Made by a program: the position numbers and the translations under genes. A DNA stretch of 64,000 nucleotides from Heligmosomoides polygyrus polygyrus (taxonomy: Eukaryota > Nematoda > Chromadorea > Rhabditida > Heligmosomidae): positions 7,130,001-7,194,000 of the forward strand of contig OX377202.1 in NCBI GenBank assembly GCA_947396885.1, written 5' to 3'. The notes under the pieces were generated by a model. The model made no database searches. It was not told the DNA's origin and saw nothing but the letters and a program-made list of their open reading frames with translations. This document shows positions 32,069 to 43,544 of this stretch, piece by piece (the first letter of the stretch is position 1; every line of letters starts with the position of its first letter).

Positions 32069-33271
32069 GGGATGTTCAAAGCTGCATCGCCGCGCGACGC
32101 GACGGAGTCATAAGCTCCCATATCGATTCATCGCATCGCGCGATCGATAGGGAGCCTACTGTTACACTATACATCATCTTATCATTACATTTCCTTCAGA
32201 GCAGCATCGCAGTGCGACGCGATGTAATAATGAGCTCCTATATCGATCAAGCGACGTCGCGTCGCGCCCTCAGCTGGTGTTCATACCTACTGTGCAGCGA
32301 ACACCATGTCTCACGTAATTATCAATATCGCCACTCAATGATGATATCGCTGTTCATTGTTGAGCGATTTGCTCATCGCTCCGTGATTTGCTATTACGCA
32401 TTCGTTTCGAACGCGTGGTTCGTGGCAGTATCCCTCCCGCAGAAGAGCGCTACGCGAATATCGCGTCGCTACCTGAACGCTCTGAACGAGGCCTTATCCT
32501 TTGGCGTTCATAGAATCACTCTTGTGACGGCGATCACAAAACGATCACCACGTCGCACATCCAAAGACCTGACGTTTGCTTAGGCCTATGGTCTAGTCCC
32601 GTGTATCCACGTAACGGGAATGATCTAGTCGTGACCCAACGCGCGCCCAATAGCCGCAGTCCGCAACACCCATTTTCCGCGGATCGTCGGCGGTGGTCGG
32701 TGGACGGAAGTGCAATGCACCGCGGGAGGCCGTTGGTCGGCGTTATCAAAAACTTTATCAAAAATAAACGTGCTCCAATTCGAAAGCGACCGATTCCGTG
32801 AACTTGGAACGTTCCTAGTTCACGGAGTGATAAAGCGCTCCAACGCGATTATCACTCAGTGTCGGACGTCGACCTTGCCGGGTCGGCGACCGCCTTCCGC
32901 GGTGCACTTCCCGTCCGCGAACGTTCCGCGGGCACTCCCGCGGGACTATACCATAGGCCTTAGGCATCGCTCAGAGCGTTCGCGTAGCGACGCGAAGACC
33001 ACTGGTATGCGACGCGATCCTCGCATAGCGCCCTTCTATGAATACCATTCGTTAGGACGAATGCGTAGTAGCGAATCGCCGAACGGCGATCAAATCGCTC
33101 TGCAGTGAACTGCCATATTATCATCGCGTTGCGATGCTGATAATTGTGTGAGATTTGGTGCTCGCTGCACAGCGCGTATGAGTACCATACGAGGGCACGT
33201 TGCTTGATCGATGTTGGAGTGCATCACTACGTCGCGTCACGCTGCGATGCTGCTCTGAACGTTCCCTTAAG
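32069..33271. mobile_element. Long-terminal-inverted-repeat non-autonomous DNA element
   Basis: The right arm (about 32965-33271) is inverted relative to 32190-32510, and its tip also matches an outer left end near 32069 (GGGGATGTTCAAAGCTGCAT against the complement of GGGAACGTTCAGAGCAGCAT). The left end therefore seems duplicated. The arms are rich in GCGTCGC-type words. The plus frame at 31933-32583 is a by-product. A MITE (32583-32959) is inserted in the centre. Confidence 0.65.
32583..32959. mobile_element. MITE nested in the long-TIR element, TTA target
   Basis: A 377-bp element with inverted ends GGCCTATGGTCTAGTCCCG and the complement of GGCCTATGGTATAGTCCCG, flanked by TTA (32580-32582, 32960-32962). 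PIF/Harbinger-like target. Confidence 0.8.
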
Positions 33272-33344
33272 CTCTGAATGTTCATCTATTTAAGGTTGAT
33301 AATTGCAGCGGTTCAAGCACTCCATCTGACAACTTTATTGTTAA

Positions 33345-33756
33345 GCCCTACGCACACTTTTGCGGCAACGCGGCAGCCTTATCTTTAAGCATAGGGCAGA
33401 GACGCAGAATCGCCGCGCGAGGCAAAACTACCCCAATCCGGACTGCCGCCGGTGTGCCGCCTACGCAGCAGACGCGGTGCCGCCAAAGCGGCAGTAGCTG
33501 CCGCAAATGAGGCAGCAGCAGCAATACATTGTTGCCACTGCAGCAGCTTCGCTGCCGTCAATTTCTGTCTGGGTTCTAGCTGATCGTGGCGGGATCTAGG
33601 ATGGAACCTGATAATGATAACGATAATGAAACCGTGTTTGCGACGGAGTGGGCTGCAAAGCTGAGGATGAGTGCCGCCTAAGCGGCAGTTTTGCCTTCTA
33701 CGAGGCAGTTTTGGCCCCTGCCGCTAACGCGGCTGCCGCAGAAGTGTGTGTAGGGC
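33345..33756. mobile_element. MITE with GCCCTA ends between TTAA
   Basis: 412 bp. Left GCCCTACGCACACTTTTGCG; right the complement of GCCCTACACACACTTCTGCG; TTAA on both sides (33341-33344, 33757-33760). The interior is rich in GCCGC/GCGGCA words. The TTAA could mean a piggyBac-type target or be TTA/TAA plus terminal A. Ends resemble 1125-1452. Confidence 0.8.
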
Positions 33757-33764
33757 TTAATGCT

Positions 33765-34550
33765 CTTTCAAGAAAACAAACTTTCATTCTTACCTCACAC
33801 CGATCTGTTGTGGTCAGGAAGTATCCATCAGGAGGGAGCTGTGTGCCAAACACGGTGAAATAGATATCTTCCTCACTTGTGACTTTCGCTGCACCGCTGT
33901 TCACTCGAACGCCGAAGACTTCAGGCTTGAACCTCCGGGCTTTGGGCCTAAGCAAATGCACTAAACCGGCTTATCAAGCGACATGGTGAGCGATAAACTG
34001 TGTTATCTGAGTTTTTCGCTGTGAATTCTCTGTTAAAGTTATATGCCGTTGATGAATCCGACCCTGGTTGCCCACATGAACTCAGTTCCTGAGTTCCTAG
34101 TCGGAGAGGGGAAATCAAAAAGGACTTTTCTCGGTGCAAATCTAGTAGCGAAGGACACCCTTACTAGACTTCTACCTAGACCGTATCATCTTAAAGTAGC
34201 TAAAACAGATTTCCCTGGTTCTGCGCTTTAAGAGCACTTCCTAATAGTACTTGGGTAGGCAGTTTTAGTGCGCTCAGAGTCATCAAATGAAGATATGCGT
34301 GCCTCAGTGTTAAGAACTCACGCGAGGGAAACCATGCTTCAGTGCATGTTCTTTGCTCAAAATCTATTCTAATTTGGTTTTAATGGCAGCAGATCCACTT
34401 CCACTTCCAATCTTGCTCTAATAAGCTCACGTGTTTCCATTGGCAAGATGTTGGTATGTGAGAAGTAGGACCATGAGTAAAGCGGAAGGCATCTCATGAA
34501 AAGCAGCTAGAAAATGAACCACACTCCACACCAAAGAGTGTTTGTAGTGG
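33765..34550. other. Unassigned sequence
   Basis: No gene or repeat recognised. A short minus frame (33961-33698) partly overlaps the MITE. Confidence 0.35.
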
Positions 34551-34689
34551 GGCTACTTCTATTGTACAGTGATAAACAGAGGATCAGCGATAGCGGTAGA
34601 GTATTCATTCTCATCAAAATTTTCAGAACAGACACACCCCAAAGAGCGGGTCTTCAGTAAAAATATCAGTACGATCGATTGATTGATAT

Positions 34690-34850
34690 TTTTACCGGCC
34701 ACTGTTTCGGCGAGGTCGCCTTCTACAGAGCATGGAAGGGGCCAAATCGATTGAAGATGTCCCATAAAATGTCTCTCCAGCCCTGTAAAATTCAGTGCCA
34801 AATTTGTAGAAGGGGACCAATAGAGAGAGCGTCCAAGTGTTAGTGGCAGT
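34690..34850 (-). repeat. Penelope-type tail with degenerate hammerhead-like motif
   Basis: On the minus strand, a block 'cccttctacaaatttggcac' is followed by ctctgtagaaggcgacctcg and gccgaaacagt. The same upstream block occurs at 35865-35890 (plus) next to the better hammerhead at 35994-36031. Here the core reads CTGTAGA rather than CTGANGA, so self-cleavage is not expected. Confidence 0.5.
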
Positions 34851-35142
34851 TCTAACGATAAGAAGTATGTTTCGTACGGCAGCTAGCGTCTTTACGCTAG
34901 AAAATGAGCTCAGGGAATTTCTCAAAATTGCACAGGAGATAGCTATCCAAAAATCGCTATGCTCCCCAGAAGCCTCTCCGAGAATTCAGGGGTAGGATAC
35001 TAGGAAACGGTCCTGGTCCATCTTCTACAATTCCATTTTAAATGCCATTTGTCTCCGATGAAGTGAGCACTTCCATTCGGAAGCGTGTGGGGAGATCGGC
35101 GTTGGACAGCTCAGTTACTATTGTCGATCTCCCTCCCAGTAA

Positions 35143-35375
35143 AGTTCTGTTTATAATTCGCGACAAGAGCGACTCGTTGCTCGTGCAAAACTTGCATATC
35201 GATTAAAACCGAGCGCGCGCCGCCGAAGAGTGTTCATACTTGAGCCACGGCGCTCTCGCTCCAGTCGCTTCTGTCGCTCTAGTCGTTCCAGTCGCTGCTA
35301 TCGTCTGTTCATACTTCCGCGCACGCTGCGCTCTCGTCGCTCTTGTTGCTGCTGTCGCGAAGTATAAACAAGCCC
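35143..35375. mobile_element. MITE with TAA target duplication
   Basis: 233 bp between TAA (35140-35142 and 35376-35378). The left AGTTCTGTTTATAATTCGCG and the right (complement GGGCTTGTTTATACTTCGCG) are imperfect inverted ends. The interior has short CGCT/GTCGCT repeats. Related to 9646-9775. Confidence 0.7.
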
Positions 35376-35993
35376 TAATCCGAAGCAGCAGCTAATCCGG
35401 AACTGCCTCTACGATCGTTTCTACGCGATGCCTAATTATGTGGTATGCCCTGGTGGTAAACAGGGGACTACACTGTATCTGGTGGTTTGCCTGATTTCAT
35501 GTCAATCCTACTGAGCTGAATACATCGTTGAAACTGCACGAACATGTGAGGATCAAGGAACATCTCGACGGGTAGGAAAAGCTTAGAGCCTCTACTGCTC
35601 AGGATTTCGGGGTGGAGATTCTAGGGGGGGGGGGCTCAAACATCAACGCACAAAGCTCCTGAGCCATTCTGAATACACTCCAGAGACCCCAAGGTCAACC
35701 GAAAGGGAATGTGCCTATTAGTAAGGCGAGGGCTCATGCCTATCCAAGAGTCGTATTTAACTGGGATAGTTGCTGTCTCGCACCCCTCGTCTGTCCTGCG
35801 TTACTTCCATGGGTCCTTCGGTGGGCCACGGATAGGCTTAACACTTGGACTCTCTTTCCCTCTATTGGTCCCCTTCTACAAATTTGACACTGAATTTTAT
35901 AATGTTGAAGCGACATTTGGTGGGACTACTTCTAATTGATGCGATGAAGTTGACTGCAGCTGTTGACTAAAATTGCCATCAAACTTTATTCTG

Positions 35994-36031
35994 ACTGACG
36001 TTTCGGCGATGTCGCCTTCGTCAGAGCCTGG
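35994..36031 (-). ncRNA. Hammerhead ribozyme-like motif
   Basis: The minus strand reads GGCT, CTGACGA, a stem-loop (GGCG ACAT CGCC), GAAAC, GTC, AGTC. These are the conserved hammerhead blocks in order, with a 4-bp stem I (one G-U pair). Stem III is minimal; the palindrome ACGT would pair in a dimer, the arrangement described for Penelope-like elements. One extra A lies between CTGACGA and stem II. Confidence 0.6.
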
Positions 36032-36489
36032 AAGAGTCGAAGTAACATTTGGAAACTATTTGCCCAAACACCATTTCATCTTACAGAAACTAATTCCTAG
36101 GGAAACAAGGAGTGATGTAACAGAAACCAGCAACGCTATCCTTTACGGTGGAGGTCGAGACGATCCACTCATCACCCTTAGCTAGAGGTGGGCTACATGC
36201 GTGCCTAACTTAAGTGGGTGAGCGAGGTAATATTTACGGACTACCTGCCAAGGGATCCGCTTGAGCACTCCTCCTTGCGGTTGATTTTTGGATTTTGGGC
36301 AGCGATCCAAAACGTGCCGAATTCGAATTGATTTGGCCCCTTTTAGGCTCTAAAAAGCGATCTCGTCGAAACATTAGCAAGTAAAAATCCGTCTGTAGAG
36401 CTGAACACGTACAACAGCACTTCACAATGCAGAGCTTCACGAAGAGTCGGCCATGGCGATCAGTGTGATCGAGCTTGAATTGTATAATA

Positions 36490-37755
36490 TTAGGTTGTCC
36501 GAAAGTTTTTAGACTAATTGCGTGGTAGGATTCAAAACTACGTATCTTTGCTAGGTGATTTTGTGAGCGAGCCGGACTTAGGAGTTTTGTATTTCATGTC
36601 CTGTATATGTAACTGTCAGCAGCAGGTGCGACATATCGTCTCTTGTTCCCAGTGATGCCTTCGTAATGGACAACAAGAAGATGCTCTACCGACCAGCTCT
36701 CCTTCCACAGTACCGCTCCGGCCGATCCGCGAACGAGGTCTATCGCTTTCTACAGGAGACAACAAAGGAACGAGCCCCCTCTCTGGCGACGAGCTTCAAT
36801 TAGTACCGCAAGTTCGGCAATGGTGAGTGATCGCTCGAGGACGCACAGGTCGACCACATACGCAGAACAGACAGCTCGTACTCGCCACCTGCGGTGCCCG
36901 ACCTGATCTTTCTATGGGTGAACTTTCAGATTTTACAAATACTCCTGGTCCACAGTACACGATACACTTCGGTCTTCACGCAAAATCGCGAAGTCGCCTC
37001 GAGTCGTATCACATGCCTTGACGTTCCAGGACAAACCGAAGCGTGTCGATCTCAGCACTTGTTTCCTCGACCGTCGCCGCGCATTTGCTTGGATCGACTT
37101 GATCGTCACGAAAAATGAAAACTATTGCGTCCTCGACAACTTGGTGCGTCACAAACACTGGGAGGACTTCGATGAGTTGCCCCAACTGCAGCCGAAACGT
37201 CTTGATCATGACAAAAAGGAATTGCTTCCTTCTGGTGGGACATCAATGGATCAGTATTTTGCAAATTGGTTCTTACCGGTTCTATGGTAGAGTCGAACAT
37301 GTTCTGCGCTCAGCTGGAGAAAACGAGCAAAATCCTACATAGTCGCAATCCCAGAAGAGGAGAAATTCTTCTTCTCATGGAAAACTCCGGACCACACACA
37401 GCAAAGAATATGCAGAAGAAACTCGAGAAACTCGGGATTGAACTGGAACCCCATCCGTCGTACTCATCTGGTCTTGCACCCATGAGTACCACGTTTTCCG
37501 GTTGCTGCAGACTTCCTTAGCTGGAAAAACGTTCGCAAATCGGGAGGAAATCAAAAGTGGTGTCAACAACTTTTTGCTGTCCAAGTCTCCAAGTCTCCGG
37601 AGTTCTTGGCTCGTGGTATTCGCTTTCTACTGGAAAGATGGCAATATGTGATAGATCATCCTGGTGAATATTTAGTTGAATGATAGTGGTTGTTAATAAA
37701 GTTATTAACTATACAATTTTCTGACATTTGTCTAGAAACTTTCTGGACAACCTAA
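36490..37755 (+). mobile_element. Degenerate mariner
   Basis: 1266 bp, TA flanks, inverted ends TTAGGTTGTCCGAAAGTTTT. The plus-strand transposase starts about 36666 (MDNKKMLYRPALLPQYRSG) and is broken by several stops and frameshifts. The first catalytic block reads DLIVTKNENY (Asp lost), the second LLMENSGPHTAKN (Asp to Glu), and the third lies in PSYSSGLAPMSTTF without its Asp. The TIR and length are those of a full mariner, but the enzyme is dead. Confidence 0.85.
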
Positions 37756-38012
37756 TACTTTCGAATGACAACTGGTGCAATATGGACTGTGGAGGGGGGG
37801 GGGTCATTTTTTAGCGAAAAAAGCACATAGGTAGCCACATACGCATACAAGTAATCTAAAAACACAAACCTATTCACAGAAGAGGCCCCATCCGTTAACA
37901 TAACCTTGAACTTTGGACCGCATAAGCGGTATAGAGACAGAATCCTGCGTCTTTGTCTCTCGCCTTATCTCTAACCCTTACTCCCCGCGGCTTTAATTGT
38001 ACGAGTTCGGAC

Positions 38013-38212
38013 NNNNNNNNNNNNNNNNNNNNNNNNNNNNNNNNNNNNNNNNNNNNNNNNNNNNNNNNNNNNNNNNNNNNNNNNNNNNNNNNNNNNNNNN
38101 NNNNNNNNNNNNNNNNNNNNNNNNNNNNNNNNNNNNNNNNNNNNNNNNNNNNNNNNNNNNNNNNNNNNNNNNNNNNNNNNNNNNNNNNNNNNNNNNNNNN
38201 NNNNNNNNNNNN
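38013..38212. other. Assembly gap of 200 N
   Basis: Exactly 200 N: a scaffold gap of nominal or estimated size. Frames crossing it are meaningless. Confidence 0.99.
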
Positions 38213-38286
38213 GTAAGGAACACGCATATCATCACTATGATGCGGTTCATGTAAGCACCGGTTACACTATCAAACAAGCAAACTCG

Positions 38287-38590
38287 CAGCGAGCTAATCA
38301 AGTGTGTGGCGCAATCTCTTCTTTTAATGCAGTAAATGATTGCTGCCTTGTTGCGCTTTAAAAGAAATTTTATTTTACTACTTTTTTCACAAAAAATGTA
38401 AAATTATCACACCACTCGTTCCACGTACCTGAACTGAAAATTTTTAAGGAAAGTTATACCTAATTTTTGAAAATGAAATAGTTCTGACTCTCCTGGAGAA
38501 TATGTAGTTTGACTTGTAAGAAGCTCGTTTCGATTTGAAAGACTTCGCTTTGTTTTCATAAGCATCTATCATCATACTCTATAATAACGC
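38287..38590. repeat. Dispersed repeat, copy 1
   Basis: A/T-rich block similar in order to 59520-59890: 'ggcgcaatctct' / 'ggcgcgatctct', 'ttttaatgca', 'aaaattat..cac.actcgtt', then 'ggagaat.tgtagttt', 'aagctcg', 'aagcatc'. The last part recurs at 39430-39500. No ends or coding; type unknown. Confidence 0.55.
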
Positions 38591-38699
38591 GCTAAGCGAT
38601 GAGTCATACTATCGATCGGCGCCGCCGCCGCAGAAATTAGTCATAAAATAGGGGGGGGGGGGAATTCGGAGGGAAAATTACGACACGAAAATAGTGAAA

Positions 38700-39215
38700 A
38701 ATACTCCTGCCTGGGAATTTTGGCCCTGGGCAATCGAGGTTGCTGAACACGAATCTGAAGTTTGTTTTTGAAGTATCGATCGCCATCAATCGATATTGAT
38801 CAAATTACGATGCGGGAAAATAGCGGAAAATACGCAGACTTCTTCTTCCTGCCTGGAAACTTCAGCCCTGGGGTAATCGCGGTCGCTGAACAGGAATCTG
38901 AAGTTTGTTTTGAAGTATCGATCGCTATAGATTCGTGTTGAGCGACCGCGATTACCCCACAGCTGAAGTTTTCAGGTAGGGTATTTTTCGCTGTTTTCGT
39001 GTCCTATTTTCCCCCTAATTTTTCCCCTAAATTCGATCGATATTAATCAAATTACGGTGCGGGGAAATAGCGGAAAATACGCAGACTTTTTCTACCTGCC
39101 TAGAAGCCTCAGCCCTGGGGTAATCGCGGTCGCTGAATACGAATCTGAAGTTCGTTTTTGGAGTATCGATCGCCATCGATCGATATTGATCAAATTACAT
39201 GGTGCGAAAATAGCG
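38700..39215. repeat. ATCGAT-rich repeat modules
   Basis: Several modules, partly inverted, each with ctgaacacgaatctgaagtt, a run of ATCGAT/GATCG words, and 'ctgcctggaaacttcagccc'. Arms around 38920 are inverted with respect to each other. Same modules as 18080-18360. Confidence 0.75.
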
Positions 39216-39509
39216 GAAAGTACCCACGCGTCTTCTACGTGCCATGGGATTCGGAAGACGTGCGGAATAAGTCGCATGACGTGTCTGGGACTCAGAAGAT
39301 GTATACTCTCAGAAGCAACTTGCCACGTATGCCATATATTCTAGAATGTTTGTGCTACAACTACGTCGCACCAAACAGTCCTTGAAAGCTCCTGTTAAAT
39401 CTTGAAATTTTTCAACATTTTTGGTGCAAGGCTTTTTCACCAACCTAATAGTTAAACTTGTAGGAAGCTCGTTCACTTTGATTTTAGAAGCATCTGTTTA
39501 ATAGTTGAT

Positions 39510-41480
39510 TAGAAGACGTGCAGAAGATAGGAGGATGGTCCAATTTGAGGCGAGGAACGTCCAAGTTGACGTGAAACGTATCCACTGTATGTAAATTTTG
39601 CTCGAATTGTGAAAGACATTGAAACACACATATAGTAAGGCGACCAGATGATTCTAGCCTTGGTTTTACCAAAATTAGCCTTACTGTAATACAGTACTCG
39701 CTATTAGACAGGATAATTCAAATCATGCCTCAGCGTAAGTCATTCTGTTTCTTCCACAGAAGATTGACTGGTGAGACCGACCTTTGTCCTATCTGCAAAC
39801 TGTAAGCAAGTGGTGACAGAAAAACGTTTCATAGCCTGAGAATGAGGCATGATGAAGCGTAAAACAGCGGCCGGACAGCAAAAAAAATCTGGAAATCCCT
39901 TGCTCCAGAGCACCCTCCTTATTTTCAACTTCTTTCGTGGCGTTTTTCGAGCGCACTCAACGGACATAAGTACCGAATCGAATTCGCTGTGGGAAATTCC
40001 CAGCGGCAGGCTTCGACGGCGGGCAGAGCCGGTCGTAAAAATACGCTCCCAAGAGCGATTTCCAGTCGGATTAATGAATGGCGAACAAGGCTGCGCATAT
40101 GGCAGAACACCATGTTTTTGGGCTAGGCTCGGTTTCGCTTTCAGCGAGAAGCTTCAGCTCTCTGAAGAAACTGAGAATCCGCCAGTTTTCCGAGGACTAT
40201 CATGAGGACGGCGTTTATCTCACGCAACGGCTGTCGATTCGTCCGTCGTGCCCCGAGTAATAGCACGAATTCCCCCTTCGACGAGGTCTCATTACGTCCA
40301 TATGCTCGCAATTAGACCGAGCCCTGCCCGGGTGTCATGTTTCGCTGACGTCGTCGATTCGCTGGAGCTATTCTTGTTCCTTCGTGTTCTAGAATTCTTA
40401 TGATTCTCACCTTAGAGCGGATACTTCTCTGAAATCAGAATGGACACAGAATTAGAATCTACCCTGGTCGGAATTGGTCCCATATGTAGCAAATTCGTTC
40501 ACCTACAGAAATTTAGGCGAGTTCAACCACATTTTCGGTGCAAATCAGAACCTCTTAGGTTAATCCTTGCATGGTTTCAAGCAACTTCTTGAACGCATCC
40601 AATGAGTGCCTTCAGCTGCATTTTTTATTGATTGAGTTTTATTGATTTATTGATTTTGCTATTGTGTTTTCACGTGTGGCCTCGGTTGAAGTTATCAATA
40701 AATGTATTAAAAAATAAATAAATACATTTTTACATTACACTGGAGACTCCTCTTTAAACCGAAAGCTTTTCAAGTAATAAACATATCTAATGCCAAAATA
40801 AGTACTTTATAACAAATGCTAAATAATCTCGTGTTTTCTTCTGATTCACATATTGTAAGTCTCAAAGTCTCCATAATTTCAACCTAATTTTAACATGAGA
40901 ATTACCTGAATTATATATAAATATGTCAACTATATACACTAAGTTACAAAATGTAAAATATAAAATTAACCATAAAATATAAAATTAATATTTTCTTAGC
41001 ATTTAGCGTTTGAGAACATTAAAGTTGGCAGAACTGAAATTAGTCGTTTTCCAGATTCAAAAACATAACACATTCCTCTTCACTGATGAGCCACAGATAG
41101 GTGGCAAAACGAATCACTTTGGAGAAAGAAAAACTGTAATTTTATGTTTTTCGCTTTCACTTTTCTTGGTTAAGAAAATGTGTGCATATAGCTCCATTCT
41201 TCGCGTTCTCGAGTTTTTCTATGATTTTATAATAGCTTGTTCGCTTTGCTGTTATGGATTCAAATAAACATAAACCTTAACATAATGTTGAATATTTTTC
41301 CTAGGAATGATCCTACAATACCGCGCATATGATTTGGTCAATTGCCGAAAACAACACTTTGGATCGTTCCAAAGCGGCTTTTTTAATAGCTTTTCTCAAA
41401 ATCAAGCATTTGTGAAAGGAAACATTTATCTGAGCTCCGCAGCTCTAGCTCTATCTTCAGACATATAAATCAATAGAGTT
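39510..41480. other. Unassigned sequence, no gene called
   Basis: 39849-40260 is GC-richer and open in two plus frames (for example MANKAAHMAEHHVFGLGSVS from 40078) without family or splice signals. 40620-41300 is A/T-rich. Nothing firm. Confidence 0.4.
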
Positions 41481-41489
41481 GAACAATGC

Positions 41490-42140
41490 ATATAGGCCGG
41501 GCATAGTCAAGCGGGTAGGCGCGACAGCCTGTACAGTGAGAGTTTGTGAAGCTCTATCGAAAATTCCCAGCCGCCCCACTCAGGAATTGCTCTAAGACTG
41601 CACAGCTTGCCTTTGGAGTGCGCCGTGAACAATGCGGATAGAATCGAACCTATCAGTCGAGTGGGCGCGAGAGCAAAAATCGTGTCACAGAAGCCTAACA
41701 TGCATATTCGCATGCACATTTGTAATGTCACACACGTAGAAGCTACAGCGCTGTTCTTTAAAGCTATAGTAGAACGTTCTAGTGGCTACAAAATCTACAA
41801 GCTTTGGCCGGAAAGATTAGCACATGACAGAGTTATTGCGCTCCGAACGCGCCCGCGCGTGCAGTTTGCGAGCGGTCGCCCCACTCGATTGGTAGGTTCG
41901 ATTTTATATGCATTGTTCACGGCGCACTCTAAAGGCAAGCTGTGCAGTCTTAGAGCAATTCCTGATTAGGGAGGCTGGGAATTTCTGATAAAACCCCCTA
42001 AACGCCCACTCTACAGGCTCTCGCGCCCAATCGATTGATAGGTTCGGTTCTATATGCATTGTTCACGGCGCACTCCAAGGGCAAGCTGGACAGGCTTAAA
42101 GCATTTGCTAAGTAGGACGGCTGGGAATTTCGATAAAACT
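41490..42140. repeat. Cluster of tRNA-like repeat units
   Basis: At least three related units. Unit 1 (41499 on, plus) begins GGGCATAGTCAAGCGGGTAG, an A-box-like stretch; the others lie inverted at about 41870-42000 and 42000-42140. Shared blocks: gaacaatgcatata, 'aatcgaacctatcaatcga', 'gcgcgagagcctgta', ttcccagcc, gaattgctctaagactgcac. The pattern suggests a tRNA-derived short repeat in several orientations. Confidence 0.6.
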
Positions 42141-42456
42141 TACATTCCAACGTTGTGGCATAAGATTGCGACACAGAAGACAAGCAGCCTTCAGAACCCC
42201 AGTCATCCAGACATACTTTTGTATTCATTTTACAAAAATTGTTCATCTCTAGGAAAAGAGAACTCTCTAATCTTATACCATGCTTAACAAAACCAAGGTA
42301 CGGGTTTATCAAATATCTTATAAAAAATTAGAAAACTTGGAAAAAAATTTAAAAAAAACAAACAAACAAGACGGTGAAACTGCAGACAGGTAGTGGAAGA
42401 TCGAAATAAACGAACAAGAACGTAATTGAACGGAAAAATAAACAAAAATTCTTACA

Positions 42457-42492
42457 TTTACGTTTCGGCGTCGTCGCCTTCTTCAGAGCCTG
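42457..42492 (-). ncRNA. Hammerhead-like motif, weaker copy
   Basis: The minus strand reads CTGAAGA, a stem-loop (GGCG..CGCC), GAAAC, GTA. The core blocks are kept but stem I does not pair well. Downstream flanking sequence (ccatttcat..tgcagaa) resembles that next to 35994-36031, so both are copies of one element tail. Confidence 0.45.
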
Positions 42493-42705
42493 GAAAAGTT
42501 GATGTCATTAAGAAACCACCCTCCCAAATGCCATTTCATTCTGCAGAAGGCTAAAAGACCACGAAAATGACGCCGTAAGAAGTCGGAAAGGAGGCTAACC
42601 ATACGATTAGATGTGGACAGAAGGCGTCCATCGTGTCACCCCAGCTGGATGGAAGATGGGTGAATGCGTCTGGAGCCCTTGTGAGCACCCGCCTTAGGAA
42701 CTTAC

Positions 42706-42765
42706 AGGGTCATGGCCCAGAGGTGAAACTCGCAGAGGGCAGTTTCACCTCTGGGTCATGACCCT
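42706..42765. repeat. 25-bp near-perfect hairpin
   Basis: AGGGTCATGGCCCAGAGGTG... and its complement with a 10-nt loop (cgcagagggc); one mismatch pair. Not part of a recognised element. Confidence 0.85.
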
Positions 42766-42769
42766 ACAA

Positions 42770-43540
42770 GTACATGGCTGCCTGGGTCACAGCCTAGTCA
42801 TTCCTATTGATATCAGTCCTTCATCTGTGTGTCCTCTTCTTCCTCGAGCTTCTCAGAGTCTAATAACATCCTGCTAGAACGACTCCTTCTTTTAAGCACA
42901 TTAGCGCTCTCATGCGTGCAGGCTCTTTCATTTGATTTATGCAGCTCTCTTTCTGACGTCAATTCGCGTGCATATTATCACATTTATGATCCTGCTTGAC
43001 GTCTTCCTATGTAGAGGCGAATTTCATAAACAGAGTTCAACTTTTAAAAATTAGGGAAAATTAGAGAATTTACTCCATATGAGTACCCAAAGTTAGTCTT
43101 TTTACTAACTAAGTAAGTACATCCTATATGTCCCTCCTACTGCAGGTTTATTTATTTATTTATTTTTGCACAAGTCTTATAAATATGTCTAAACGGTGAG
43201 GATCTACGGTCGAAAAAAGAGGATTTCAGCATTAAAAAAATCCCATCAGCATGTATGTACAACTGTAACTGCGTTACGTCGTGGTTCCTGGCAATGTTTT
43301 CTACTTTCAAGGCCATCTATGAAGTTGAATATCGCCATTTTTCAGCCACCTAGTAGATAGTGTTTCCGGTGCTCAGAAAGAAATCAGTGAAGACGGCCTG
43401 ATGCAATCCCAAAGGGGGGCACTTCACAATCACCTCTAAAGCACTCCTATTTGGGAATAAACACATACAACATAACACATAAACGAACTTACCTGTTGCC
43501 TCCGCAGGAAATGGCGGGTCCGGTCGCTGGAATAGTGAAA
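42770..43540. other. Unassigned sequence
   Basis: No gene recognised; includes a short (TTTA)n near 43147. Confidence 0.4.
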
Positions 43541-43544
43541 AAAT

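Noticed and set aside
31933..32583. 216-codon plus-strand ORF
   Set aside because: Lies entirely over the long inverted-repeat element; the frame follows repeat words, and no protein family is seen.
34690..34725. A further hammerhead ribozyme
   Set aside because: The core reads CTGTAGA and stem I does not pair; kept only as a degenerate tail.
37895..38301. ORFs spanning the N run
   Set aside because: They are translations of a 200-N gap.
40078..40260. 60-codon plus-strand ORF
   Set aside because: Reasonable composition but no splice signals, family or conservation evidence; left unassigned.
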